From Chlorophyllum brunneum (taxonomy: Eukaryota; Basidiomycota; Agaricomycetes; Agaricales; Agaricaceae): a stretch of 64,000 nucleotides of DNA. The notes beneath the pieces were generated by a model. The model saw nothing but the letters and a program-made list of their open reading frames with translations, searched no databases and was not told the origin of the DNA. Where the stretch lies: the NCBI GenBank assembly GCA_963576785.1, contig OY756148.1, positions 620,001 through 684,000 on the forward strand, given 5' to 3'. Positions 44,428 through 56,847 of the stretch are shown in pieces (within the stretch, counting starts at the first letter, position 1; each line of letters begins with the position of its first letter). A program made the translations under genes and the position numbers.

Positions 44428-47400
44428 ATGTCCTACAGCGGGGAGAGTGAGTGGGATCAACTCAACCGACCTTCATGGAAGGGCTTGGGACTGACGGACC
44501 CCATCAAGAATGTCGAGGTGCGCCGCGCCCAAACTAGCCTAAAACATACAAATTAATGGGGCGATTTTCCCTAGGACAAATGGCTTCTTCTCCCAGCGTT
44601 CTTGAAAGTTAAGGGGTTGGTCAAGCAACATATCGACTCATTCAACTACTTCGTGGACGTTGATATCAAAAACATCGTTAAAGCCAACAACAAGATAATT
44701 TCCGATGTAGACCCACGTTTTTGGCTCAAATACACTGACATCAATGTTGGCTTTCCCGACCGAAACGAAATGGAATCCGTTGAAAAGAAAGTCACGCCTC
44801 ATGAATGTCGGCTTCGAGACACAACCTACAGCGCGCCCATCATCGTCACAATCCAGTATACCAGAGGGAAGAATATTGTCCAGCGGAACGTCAACATAGG
44901 ACGACTGCCCATAATGTTGCGGAGTAACAAGTGTGTCTTGACCGGCCGGACAGAGGCTCAGCTCGCACGGATGTCAGAGTGCCCTTTGGATCCTGGGGGT
45001 TACTTTGTGGTGAAGGGTACGGAGAAAGTTATATTGGTGCAGGAACAGCTAAGCAAGAATCGGATAATTGTTGAGACCGATGGCGTGAAAGGGGTGGTCC
45101 AGGCATCGTGTACATCGTGCGGATGCTATTTGTTTCTTAAAACCACATAGGACGCTCACTGGACTTCAAAACAACCCTAGATCAACACATGGCGGTCTCA
45201 AATCAAAGACCTATGTGGCTACGAAAAAGGGGAGGATCTATCTCCGCCACAACTCCATCCACGAGGACGTCCCTATCGTTATAGCGCTCAAAGCTCTGGG
45301 GGTCCAGTCTGACAAGGAGATACTCCTACTGACAGCTGGGACCACAGAAGCATACAAAATTGCGTTTTCGGCAAACTTGGAAGATGCGGCCAAGCTCGGG
45401 ATCTTCACAAGGCAACAGGCTCTGGAGTATATTGGGACAAGAGTAAAAGTCAACCGACGTGTGGTGGGGCCGAGGCGGCCAGCGTGGGAGGAAGCATTGG
45501 AAGCTCTTGCAACCATCGTGCTGGCTCATGTGCCGGTGAGCGGTCTTGACCTGAGACCGAAAGCCATTTTTGTTGCCACGATGACCCGCCGCGTGCTCGT
45601 GGCTATGAACGATGCAAGCATGGTGGATGATCGCGACTACGTCGGCAACAAACGTTTGGAGCTGTGAGTATTCCTGCCTATTCCTAGTCATCTAGAAGTC
45701 TCATGAGCATTGATCACCCATTCGCACGCTTCCTGATCATCAAATCCTGATCTAGTGCAGGTCAATTATTGGCTCTCCTCTTCGAGGATCTATTCAAGAC
45801 CTACAACTCCAATCTCAAGAGTGCGATTGACAAGGTCCTTAAGAAGCCATCTCGGACCACTGAGTTTGATGCCTACAACACGATGCAGTTTCAAGGTGAC
45901 CACCTTACAGCCGGATTTGTGCGGGCGATCTCAACCGGTAATTGGTCTCTAAAACGATTCAAGATGGAACGTGCTGGGGTCACGCACGTCCTAAGCCGTT
46001 TGAGCTTCATCTCGGCGCTCGGCATGATGACCCGCATCTCATCCCAATTCGAAAAGACGAGAAAGGTCAGCGGCCCCCGTGCACTGCAGCCTAGTCAGTG
46101 GGGTGTGCTGTGTCCAAGCGATACTCCGGAAGGAGAGGCATGTGGACTGGTAAAAAATCTGGCATTGATGACACACATTACCACTGATGTTGAGGAAGAA
46201 CCAATAATCCAACTGGCATTCATGCTCGGTGTCGAAGGCATGTATTTTAAGTCGAACGATTTCCCCACAGTGACATCATTCTGTACGTCTAGACATTCGA
46301 TTGGCGACTGGCACAGAGATATATGGACCAAATACCTTCGTTGTCAATGTCAATGGGACCATCATTGGTCTAACCCGGCATCCAACACGCTTCGTTTCCC
46401 AATTCCGAAAGCTTCGCAGGGCGAGAAGGTTTAGCGAGTTCGTCAGCATCTATGTTAATCACCATCATCGTGCAGTGCACATTGCCAGTGATGGAGGACG
46501 TATATGTCGACCAATGATTATTGTGGAGCATGGCCGTCCAAGAGTCACTTCGGAACATATCATGGTGAGCGTTTACAATCACTCAAGAGTCTTGGCTATG
46601 GTCTCCCAGGTTATCCCGGATTCCACCTCGGTTTCCTAGACCCGATTTGAGTGTTGTAAAGAACCAGGATTCACTGATGATCTCCTTCTGTTTCGCTCGG
46701 ATTAGCATCTCAAAAAAGGCACAGTAACATTCGATGACTTCTTACGCAAGGGGCTTGTTGAGTACCTTGACGTAAACGAAGAGAATGACACATACATCGC
46801 GCTATACGAACCTAACATCACACCCCATACAACCCACCTCGAAATAGAGCCTTTTACACTCTTGGGAGCTGTCGCAGGCCTCATCCCCTACCCACACCAC
46901 AATCAGTCACCACGTAATACCTATCAATGCGCCATGGGCAAACAAGCAATTGGGGCAATTGGTTACAACCAATTCAACAGGATTGACACACTGCTGTACC
47001 TGAGCGTATACCCCCAACAGCCGATGGTTAAGACGAAGACGATTGAACTGATTGGATATGACAAACTCCCTGCAGGGCAGAATGCGACGGTAGCTGTCAT
47101 GAGCTATTCGGGCTATGATATTGAAGACGCGCTTATTCTAAACAAGGTGTGACTATATCTTTCTTCCTGATCCACAGGCATTGACGGAGAGCTAGGCAAG
47201 CCTAGACCGCGGCTATGGGCGTTGTCAAGTCCTACGAAAAAATGCAACACTAATACGGAAATATCCCAATGGAACGTGGGTAACAAATTCTCTTGCGCAG
47301 CAATATAATTCTAATCCTGAAATAAATCACGATAGATTCGACCGCCTTGCCGACGCCCCTATCGACGAGAATGGCGAAAAGCAAAAGCGGTATGATATAA

Positions 47401-48912
47401 TTCAGTCCGACGGTCTCCCTGGAGTGGGTGAGCGTGTCGACCCAGGAGACATCTATGTGAACAAGCAGTCACCCACGAACGCGTCGGATAATTCATTTAC
47501 GGGACAAGCTGCCTCCGTGCCTTACAAGAACACGCCCCTGACTTACAAGAGTCCTGTTACGGGGCACATCGACAAGGTGATGATTACCGACACTGAAAAT
47601 GAGCAGACCTTGATTAAGGTCCTCATTCGACAAACACGAAGGCCCGAACTGGGAGACAAGTTTAGTTCGAGGCATGGTCAGAAAGGCGTTTGTGGCTTGA
47701 TTGTCAACCAAGAAGACATGCCGTTCAATGATCAGGGGATCAACCCTGGTAGGCATTCCATTCTCGCAGATTTAGTACCTTAAGCGGGGAATAAGGAACT
47801 GAATTGATACGTAGACACGATTATGAACCCTCACGGCTTCCCGTCGCGTATGACGGTTGGGAAGATGATAGAACTGCTAGCTGGCAAGGTGGGTTGAGCC
47901 TGCCTTATACGGTTTTATTACTAGGGATGTTCGTAACTGATTCTTTCCCGTTTTCCGTTTTATCTTGACAGGCGGGTGTGTTGACAGGAAAACTCCAATA
48001 CGGCACCGCCTTTGGGGGGTCAAAGGTAAATGTCACCCTTTGGAAAACCCTTGATATTTAACAAACATAACATAACCCCATATGACACAACCCCTGCAGG
48101 TCGAAGACATGAGCCGAATCCTCATCGAGAATGGTTTCAGTTACGCTGGGAAGGATATGTTGACAAGTGGTATCACGGGTGAGCCACTTGAAGCATACGT
48201 TTACTTCGGCCCAATATACTATCAGGTCAGTTTCATCATGTCTATGTTCACGTCACTCCGCATAACTAAAAAATGACATATTTCCTAGAAATTGAGTGGG
48301 TGACCTCAGAACCCTGAGTCCAGAACGATCTAGCTAATGATAGTGGACTTGTTTAGAGCACATGGTGATGGATAAAATGCACGCTCGAGCTCGGTGGGTC
48401 TCATTTTCGTATTGATATCAGGACATATCTTACCTTACCCACACTATTTCACTTGTGACTATCGCGTCATCGTTCTTTCGACCACCCTTCTCTTTTTACA
48501 TCACAATTGGTACTGATGACCAGTTGAATTACCTTTAGCGGCCCGCGTGCAACCCTGACGCGTCAACCCACAGAAGGTCGGTCCCGAGAAGGTGGGTTGC
48601 GTTTAGGTGAGATGGAACGTGACTGCTTGATTGGATATGGGGCGACTCAACTGCTGCTTGAGCGGTTGATGATCTCGTCGGATATCTTTGAGGTCAATGC
48701 CTGTCAGGAATGTGGCTTGATGGGATACAATGGGTGGTGCACCTATTGTAAGAGTTCCAAAAAGATGGCGTCGTTGACGATTCCTTATGCGGCGAAGTTA
48801 TTGTTCCAAGAAGTAAGTTCCTGTATAATTGTAGTCGCGCTAGCTGACGTTTGAATATCTCCAGTTGATGGCTATGAATGTTGTTCCTCGACTTATATTG
48901 GACGACGCGTGA
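44428..48912 (+). CDS. RPC2: RNA polymerase III second-largest subunit
   Basis: From the ATG at 44,428 the exons give [64 protein letters not shown] and [20 protein letters not shown]. Then follow [124 protein letters not shown] and finally the zinc-binding [19 protein letters not shown]. The stop is at 48,912. It aligns over its full length with yeast Ret1 and human POLR3B (about 1,130 residues), so this is the beta-like catalytic subunit that makes tRNA and 5S rRNA in the nucleus. It has about a dozen introns, including a 7-nt microexon at 48,289-48,295. No frame break was seen. Confidence 0.95.
48289..48295 (+). other. RPC2: 7-nt microexon of RPC2
   Basis: The previous exon ends after GPIYYQ at a GTCAGT donor, and the next clear exon begins AGCACATGGTG at 48,357. 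The conserved protein needs Lys-Leu-Lys between them. AAATTGA at 48,289-48,295, preceded by TTTCCTAG and followed by a GTGGGT donor, supplies exactly Lys-Leu and the first base of the next Lys. The following intron has a CTAAT branch-like sequence. Confidence 0.8.
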
Positions 48913-49468
48913 TTTACCATGATGGTTTTCGCATTTAGCCGCGCCCCCTTGTGTTCAGTTTCAACGTTTCAACTAGGCCAGTTGCACATACCTATTCACT
49001 CTTCCAGTGATATAGTTTAAGAGTACCCACCATCAGATTTCCTAGGCACACGGAGTGGTGCTTTAGATAGGGGGTGTAAGAATTACTCAGACTCGTAAAA
49101 ATATTCCCACTCCCGAGAGAGAGATCTTAGCAACGGGTTGGCTAAATCACCGGAAATCCATTAGTACAGACGAAGCCAACCGGACCTTGGAGAGAACGGG
49201 AGGTCTTCTAAAGGCAGCTGGGAACGAAAGGCGGAAATGAAGCAAGGAAACTTGCGGGGGGGCATGACTGATAGTTGACAGATGGCTACGCAAAGTGTCG
49301 GCAAAGCATCTCCAGATGCATCTTCACCTGGTCCTCAAGAAGTATAATTCTCCGGATAAACATGATTCATCTCTACCGAGTACTGAACTACGGTTACAAG
49401 GTGGTGTCACATCCCATTGAAATGTAAGAGAGTAAGTATCACCACTGGTACCCAATTATAAAGCCCAA
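48913..49468. other. Convergent intergenic region
   Basis: About 550 bases between the RPC2 stop and the stop of the UBE2G2-type E2 gene. It should carry the 3' ends of both transcripts. I see no gene and no obvious repeat. Confidence 0.4.
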
Positions 49469-50460
49469 TTAAAGACCTAGTTGCTCCATCACGGACTGTC
49501 GCACAATTCTTTCGTATTCTGCCTTGTTTTCTCGATACAACTTGCAGCAGTCTATATTCGCACCACTTTCAAGATTGGGTTCTGCGTGACAATCAGATAA
49601 GTTGAAGGCATTCAGTATGGTGGGGCAGGTGTTTGGTGAGATGTGAGAAGACAAAGGGATACGATGAGTGTTGGAGCGAGGTGATCGGTGTGAGAGAACG
49701 GCATGACCAAGAGAAGCATATGACAGGTAAAAAAGCGGAACAATTAACTCACCTGCAAGCATTGAGATAACGCTCAAGATGACCTTCTCCACGCTCTGGA
49801 CGGGGCTCCATCTTTCAGAAGCAGATTCGTACATGGTGGGATCATCGCCGGGTGTGTGGAGGATCGAGATGCAGACATTTCCGTCGGGGTAAACTGGTAA
49901 TAGAGTGTATCAAAGGCGTGTATGGGAGTGAGATATTGGCTTACTGTTTGGGTGGAATAGAGGAGGGTCAAACTTCATCTTGAACGGGGACAAGGGGTAG
50001 TCGGAGGGCTGATGTCGGGAATCATGAATGGTGTGACGGGGAGTTCAGTGAAAGGAAAGAATCAACAAGGGGGAGATGCACGTACGAAAGTGAGCTTTGC
50101 TGCGAAGATACCATCTTCCTGGGGAAGATTGATTGGCAGTAGTGAATGTCACATAGGAATCCAGACGTTGAAGTTGACGTACAAACGGTGTATCCTTTGG
50201 TCCAGAAATCAGCGCTTCCCAGGCAAAAAAATCAGACTCGGAGATTGGGCCTATTGCGAGATGGAGTTTCCCTGGCTTAGATGGGGTATGTTGGACAACG
50301 TACCAGCCGTGAACATGCCATCTGGTGAACCTGGAAACCGAATAAGCCCAGACTTTATTGGGAGGACAAGATTCAGCGACATACCTCCGGAAGTCAGCTG
50401 TTTGTATTCTGTCATAAGCCGACGTATCGCGGTCGCGCTGTTGGCAGTTCGTCCAGCCAT
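49469..50460 (-). CDS. UBC7: Ubiquitin-conjugating enzyme E2, UBE2G2/Ubc7 type
   Basis: The start at 50,460 gives [26 protein letters not shown], then [20 protein letters not shown]. The exon pair around 49,860-49,960 gives [10 protein letters not shown] and [20 protein letters not shown] with the active Cys at about 49,872. The downstream exons give [20 protein letters not shown] and [19 protein letters not shown]. The C-terminus is [11 protein letters not shown], stop 49,469. The long acidic loop after the catalytic Cys and the GANID block identify the Ubc7/UBE2G2 group, which works with ER-membrane E3s (Hrd1, Doa10) and Cue1 in ER-associated degradation. The length is close to the usual 165 residues once introns are removed. 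Confidence 0.9.
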
Positions 50461-51076
50461 CCTGCTGGTCCGCCCACAACCACTCCTCCGTGAAGCCCCC
50501 CTGTTACGTAAGCCGCGCCCACATCATCCCATATGCCCCTATTAGCAGCCTCCTCCCATGCTTAATCGCTTAGGAACCGAAATACACTGGCTACGTCCGT
50601 AATGACCGGCGGCCGCAGAAAGTAGAAGTATCATCCGCAGCCCCAGACAAAATAACCAGTCCCCTTGCAGTCACTCTAACGACGAATTTTCCACTGCACC
50701 CCTGCCACTGGGACATAGCAACCAATACTCCGTTTCGAGAAGTCCCGACGACAGCGGCCGAGAAAATTAGCAGTAAAGTTCAATACCCACTTACTTATAC
50801 TCGGCCTTTACGGACGGAAGCCGTCGAAGAAGTTGTTACTCATCAGCTTCGATTGTTCCCTCGAAATAAAACACGGCCCTGCATTTTTGCCAGAGCTTGA
50901 ACAAGAACTATATTTGAGAATTGTACAGATATATGAGTACTCAATGTAGTTAAGGCCCCACCATGCTACCCAAATGGATGGTATGCACAGTGTCATATGG
51001 TATATGTACAGTAGCTGATTGCATAGAGTAGTCACCCACTTATCTCCCCCGCATATCTTGACGCGCATGTCCCATG
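50461..51076. other. Intergenic region, UBC7 to ALO1
   Basis: About 615 bases holding the UBC7 promoter (left) and the 3' end of the ALO1 transcript (right). No gene is recognised. A minus-strand frame at 50,808-51,080 has no family features. Confidence 0.4.
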
Positions 51077-52863
51077 TCACGCTCGTAGTTTGAACAGCCT
51101 TGGTTTAATCGGTTGACCGTAGATATGTCTTTGGACATATTCGTTTCGGAAGACGCCATCAGGGTCCACTTTCTCCAAGACCTGTCGGAAGTCATCAAAT
51201 CGTGGGTACAACTTCCTGCAGTCATCGGGGCGCAGCATGTGTGCTTTCGCCCAATGCGGTCGTCCCTGGTGACGGGCAAGGATGGCCTCAAAATTTTCGA
51301 AGAGTGTCCGATAGGGAACATTCAATCCATAGGGTCTGTTGGGAGAATATTAATAAACATCATTTCTTGACGGGTAGACAAACACTTCACTTGTATTGAA
51401 CGATACCAATCCAACACGTCAGTTGCCCATTGCTTGGGCTCAGCCAAATGTCATCAGCTGCTGAGAACCGGACTTCGATGGGGAAGTGAGGTCTTAATCC
51501 TTTGGGATCGGAGAATTCTTGTTGAAACCAAGAACGTAACTCGTACAAGCAAGCTGGAGTTTGGGAGAATGGAATTGCCCACTCGGTCGTGAATTGCGGG
51601 TACTACATCCATTGACACCAATCAGCCTAAGTGAGGACAGTGTGGCATGTGGAGCATACCCGACAGTCAACATTGAATATTCGGTGCCCATCATCGATGC
51701 CCACGGATTTCTTGCTCACGAGCCAAAATGCCAGGTATTGAGTCCATAAGTTTAAGAAAGGGAAGTATCTGCCAAGAAACAATAACACCTGGACGATGTG
51801 ATGTCCCAAAAAGGCATGCCAAAACCAACTTCCGGCTGGTTTGGGTGGCTAAGAAAGGTGTTCAAAAACAGATGGTTTAGAACCTAAATGAGGATACTCA
51901 CGTCATATGTCCTTTCGGCAGTACTGCAGACAGCTTGATCCACAGCGGGAAACCACCAGAACCTTACATGCTGGGCGGACTTGGCTAACCGTTCCAGATC
52001 CCTTACCATATCATCGAACGCCATCGACTCCTGCACCTCCTTCAACCTAAAGGCGAACTCCACGTCCAGCAGGACCTCAAGTAAAATTCCGGTTGCGCCA
52101 AGACCACAAAGAGTGGCAGAGAAGAGGTCGCTCTCTTCCGTCCTTGAGCACATGACTGTCTGACCATTGGCAAGCAAGACTTTAAGCCCCCGCACGTTGG
52201 TGGACATAACACCATAGTCAACGCCGGATCCATGGGTCGCAGTGGTGACGATGCCCGCAAGTGTCTGATCAGATATAGACCCAACGTTAATCATGGCCAA
52301 GTTGTACTTGTCAAGTTCCGCGTGTAAGTCGTGTAACGTGATACCGGCTTCCACCAGCGCACACCGTTTCTCATAGTCAACCTATATTTAAGCACCAATG
52401 ATAAGATGAGCACACCACTCATACCATGTCACACCGCAATGATATGTTTGAAATGATCGAGAGGGGAAATGTATGGTAGGCAATCGAGTGAAGCCGAGAG
52501 AACCAAAAGACCCAACGACGTCGGGGCTGACGTTGAAAAGAATGTGATGGAAAAACCCACCTGGATTAGACGGTTCATTTTGGTCAATCGCACCATGTAT
52601 CCGCTTGTACAAGCAAGATCACTGGGGCTGTGGCCTACTCCGACAGCACGCACAGTTCGGCCTTCTCTTCTAGCAAGCTCAAGGACGAGTTTGCATTGGT
52701 ATTCAGACTCCGGTTCGAAGATAGCGAGGGGTGTGCAATAGAACGCAAGGCCCCAGTTGTTGAACCGCGTCGAGTTGGCTGGGACAGTGATAGGGCGGAG
52801 AAGATCATAGAGGGATTGTAGAGGAATATCCTCGAGCTTCGTCTCAAGCTGGGAGGAGGACAT
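51077..52863 (-). CDS. ALO1: D-arabinono-1,4-lactone oxidase (FAD-dependent)
   Basis: The start at 52,863 gives MSSSQLETKLEDIPLQSLYD. Then comes FNNWGLAFYCTPLAIFEPES with the FAD-binding block VRAVGVGHSPSDLACTSGYM. The second exon group gives GSISDQTLAGIVTTATHGSG and LCGLGATGILLEVLLDVEF. The middle exons (51,400-51,600) give HFPIEVRFSAADDIWLSPSN, and the C-terminal exon gives HWAKAHMLRPDDCRKLYPRF with DPDGVFRNEYVQRHIYG, stop 51,077. The HWAK and RNEY motifs mark the aldonolactone oxidase family. It makes D-erythroascorbate, an antioxidant, at the mitochondrial outer membrane in yeast. GHSPSD rather than a GHSW form fits fungal members. Confidence 0.92.
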
Positions 52864-52905
52864 GGACGGCAGATTTTGCTGAAGCCATTTTTTTTTGTAC
52901 CGGCT

Positions 52906-53310
52906 TTATAAGTTCCTAGACGGATTGGAAATGTTGATGTGGGCGGCTGAATCACCACTCCGCTTTGTGAGCATACGGAAAGCGCCGATGATCGATGAAA
53001 CCCGGCAGGTGCCGGATACAATCCCGATCCACGCAAAAACGGCTGAAGGTTCAACCTTGTCGATGAAATCATCGAAACCACAGGTACCGAGGCCTGTCCG
53101 ATTATGATCGTTGATCCTGCGAGTTGCCCTGTCCCAGTTGTCGGTCATCGTTCCGTTACGAAATGACCTGTCCATCTCCAAATCATACGGATACAAGTTC
53201 AGATCTGGATTTAGCTCAGTCAACACAATCACATACCTTCTTATGTTCTCCCTTTCCCTGATCATCTCCTCCATCAGCAGGGTGACGGTTGATACCGAGA
53301 AGCACAATTG
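52906..53310 (-). CDS. Hypothetical protein, gene model uncertain
   Basis: A minus-strand frame reads MEEMIRERENIRRYVIVLTE (Met near 53,270), YPYDLEMDRSFRNGTMTDNW, DRATRRINDHNRTGL and then a Cys/Phe-containing segment to 52,906. The charged, non-repetitive stretch MDRSFRNGTMTDNWDRATRR looks coding. There are GTATGT (near 53,236) and GTACCT (near 53,083) donor-like sites, so it may be a short gene with two or more introns instead of one exon. No family is recognised. It lies between ALO1 and the Hsp70-like gene on the same strand. Confidence 0.3.
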   Translation of the reverse strand, partial: QLCFSVSTVTLLMEEMIRERENIRRYVIVLTELNPDLNLYPYDLEMDRSFRNGTMTDNWDRATRRINDHNRTGLGTCGFDDFIDKVEPSAVFAWIGIVSGTCRVSSIIGAFRMLTKRSGDSAAHINISNPSRNL

Positions 53311-53707
53311 GCGTGCAATTCAATCATCCCTCAATCACCAATGTCCCGATTTGAAATCGGCAGTGGGAGAGGCCGTAAAGGACTGCATCATCCTTCAGTG
53401 GACCGCGTCGAAACGAGTTTACCAAAAGCATGTTGGCCTATATGTCGGCCGATGGTGACGGAGCAGCCAGAAGTATCCGCAGCAATCATATGACTGTTGC
53501 AGCGCTCGGTACACCAACCGAAGCCATACCTGCGTCATCAAACCACTTGTGGAAATGATTCAAACATGAAGAGAGCCAAGATAATCAATATATGGTATTC
53601 AAGATGTATGCTGCCAATATCTGATGAATTAGTTCAGGAAATCAAAGGTTACTCTTTGAAATTAAGGGGCGAATCAATATCCACATGAAAGAAAAGCATT
53701 TTTGAAC
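53311..53707. other. Stretch without a clear gene
   Basis: About 400 bases downstream of the Hsp70-like stop. Short open frames on both strands lack recognisable features. It may include the 5' part of the hypothetical gene to its left. Confidence 0.35.
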
Positions 53708-56700
53708 TCACCTTCCCCATTCCTGGTTGTTGTACAAAAGGATACCACGAACTTCAGCGCTATCGAGCTCCAGCCCCAGTTCAAACTCTAGATGAAACGT
53801 AAGTTTGACGTCTGGCAATTCGGGCCCAAATCGGACAAGTCCCACCTGTATAAAAACCGCTAGGCTGCATTGCTGCGTTATTCCGGAACGAAGGTAACGA
53901 CGACAGATCAACAGTCCATTTACAAAGCTCCGTAGTTTCTCCTTCATCTGTATATCGCATAATCTTCTCTGAATCACTCGTAAATAGGGTGGCAACGAAG
54001 GTCGAGTCTGAAGTGAATAATGAGATACCGGGAACCGAACAATAAATAGTGCAAACCTTGGGCCGAGCGGGAATATTTGCTTGAGGAAAGTCAATTCGAC
54101 CGAGCCCGAGAGTCAAATTGAATAGGACGTACCAGAACTTCGTTGAAAGGCGCTGTCTGGATGTCAAAGTCAGCCGGAGAGAGCGGGAGAGAACCTGGGA
54201 AGATACATCGAAAATGCTCACCCTTTCCGGAGAATCGCACCCTTCGAAACAAGGTATTGTAATCTATATTTCGCCGAACCGGCGGCTTAGGGAACGAAAA
54301 GAAGTAATGATGACATATGTACCTGTTCTCACATATATTCACGTTTGCGTCATTGGCCTTTATGTACGCTGGACGTTTCAGCCAATCTTCTTGCTCTGCC
54401 GGCAGCTTGACCTATATGTTCGAATGAATGCCTTGAGCACACAAGGGCTAGCTCGTCATGACATACCTTCATAATGTACGCTCTCGGAGCAATTACACTA
54501 GCCACAAGAGGCCGCCGTGCGAGACCGTACTGAGCGGCACCACGAAGTGTGGCTGTGTCGGCATCTGGGGGTCTTGCGATAAGACGAATGAGAGAACCAA
54601 ATTTTTCCTTGATGAGCGTGCATCCAAAGCCTATTAGAAGACTCGACTAGAGGAAATCTAAAAAAAGACGTACTTGGACTCGTTGTCTGAGATATTCGCT
54701 ACCAGCAAAACCTCCCACGAGAAGTAGTGCATCAATGCGTTGTTCTATCCTCCCCATTTGGTCCTCGATCAATTGCAATACCTAGGAAAATATCCACTGC
54801 ATCTCAGTCAAATCAAAGTGCAGTGCCATGGTCGAGTATACCTCATTGACAATTGGGTCGAATACCTCCCGGCGCAACAGATTCCCTGGGATACAAAGCT
54901 CCCCATTGACCAACCCCACACTGGGATCCTGCGGATCCTCGGTATTAAAGCAATGGAAGTGGAACATCAAATCTGTGAATATAGCATGGTGTAAATACAA
55001 CTAGGTTATGTCGGCGATAGAATTAACATACTGACCGTCATCCTGAATTCCGGCATAATTATGTTTATCCGTTTCACTAAAAGAGTGCACTAACACCGAC
55101 AGCGTTAGTCAAATAGGCTAAGAAAGGATGCATTATATACATACTGAAGTAGGCGAGTGAGGCCGGGTCGAGGTGAGCGGGATGATCGACCAAAAGAGTC
55201 TGACAGAAAGGGAAAGAATTGATCTTAGAGCCTCAAATAACGTATGAGGTTTTCCTTACCCTAACGAGCTCCCGGAAACGAAGGTCAAGGAATATACTAC
55301 CACAGTTGGCACCCGACCGCGCGGACATCTCAGCAATTTCGAGATTCGCCATTTGCCCGATAATCTATAGATGTCCGCGGAAGAACGCAGAACGTGAGAC
55401 GGAGTGTGACTTTACGCGAAACGGCTATGCTTAGTATAACACGCTCACCTTGTAGGCTGCAAGATCAACCGTACCACCACCAGCGTCGCATACGATGAAA
55501 TTTTGGGATGGCTTCAAATGATGAAGGTCTGACAAATGTGCGCAGTGAACGGCTGCTGCTTCTGGTTCCGTAATGATCCTCAAGCGGTCTCTCCAATTCT
55601 TGTCGCCGGCATGGGAGCTCTGGACGAGACCTGCAGCAATAGCGGCTTCTCGCATCATATCACAACCTTTAGCGTCCCACGCGGCAGGTACTGTCAATAG
55701 CACATCAGCAGAATCTGTTATGACATCCCGGTCAATAATAGTAACTGGAGAATGCCACGGAAGTTCACGAACTGAGATCCGCAACAGCACCAATGTCGCG
55801 AGTAATTTGCTCCTTTGCGTACTCCCACAGACAACTAAGGAAATCGATGACCAGATCAACGGCACGTTTTCCTGGCTATATTCTCGATTAGCAGGTTCCT
55901 TGATGAGCAAGACGGGAATAACGAACCGGTAAGAGAGGGAGGCGGGGGTCAATGCTCGACTCGTCCCGCAGTACCTTCGGTTCCAAGAACAACTTGAACC
56001 ATTCGCATTTTATTGTCCCCTCCATACGGCTGGCGTTCTTAGCTTCGAGTCCCCAGGCCATGACCCTTCCATATTCATCGTACAGCAAGCAAGTGGGAAT
56101 CTATGGGTACATTAGCAAATACTGATGCATCACGGTAGATTTTGATAGACCTTTCGGAATGTCTCAACGGAGCCGGGCCAGTTCAAGATCTGCTGAACTT
56201 TTCCACCGGTAATGCGTGAAGAACCATATGCCTGAGCGCTGGGTTATTTTCAGCCAAATCTCAGTTGCGAGTTGTTACTTACAACACCAGAGAATGTAGT
56301 ACCTGGCACCACGTCTAAGAACAGCGCACGGCATCCGAAGGGTAGAGCGCTCACCGAAATCCACGGCTACTGACATCTTGCTTTCATCCGGAACCGATAC
56401 GTGGGACAAGTCAATGGGAGGTGGAGATGATGGTATATTTTGACCCATAGGCAGGTGCTGCCCATTTAGTGTCGGATGATAGACCATTTGAGGGCGCATA
56501 AGAGTATCAGCCACTCCATTGGGATGGTAACTTGCAGTAGCAAACGGCCCTGGAGAAGGGGTCGGGATAGGTGGGGAGGGGGAACCATACGCGTAGGGAT
56601 GTTGGAGGGGTGGAGAGAAAGATTGGCCCCACGGTGGAACAGCTGAACTGTCAAAACCATTGACAGGTGCAGTATGAACGATAGCCGGAGGAGGTGAAGC

Positions 56701-56847
56701 GACAGGGGGTTGGTAGTTCGAGGGTTGTGTGCTGCCGGGCTTCTCGAGGGCTGGTTGTGCCGTCGGTTGGGTAGCAACGATGCCTTGGGCTTGATTTTGG
56801 TTGCGATTTGAGGGCGCACCATCGGCAGGCTCCCCACAACAACGCAT
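53708..56847 (-). CDS. Hsp70-family protein, HSPA12-like
   Basis: The start at 56,847 gives MRCCGEPADGAPSNRNQNQ, followed by about 140 residues rich in Pro, Ser and Gln, likely disordered. SKMSVAVDFG (about 56,370) is the phosphate-1 motif of the actin/Hsp70 ATPase fold. Next come WPGSVETFRKVPTCLLYDEY, EWFKLFLEPKVL, the segment DVLLTVPAAWDAKGCDMMRE with AAIAAGL, ITEPEAAAVHCAHL and FIVCDAGGGTVDLAAYKV with the DAGGGT phosphate-2 loop. Downstream exons reach ELGLELDSAEVRGILLYNNQ, ending EWGR at 53,708. This block order is that of the large HSPA12-like family of basidiomycetes, which lack the usual C-terminal substrate domain. It is an ATP-binding protein of uncertain role. The Pro-rich N-terminal extension is unusual for chaperones. 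Confidence 0.82.
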
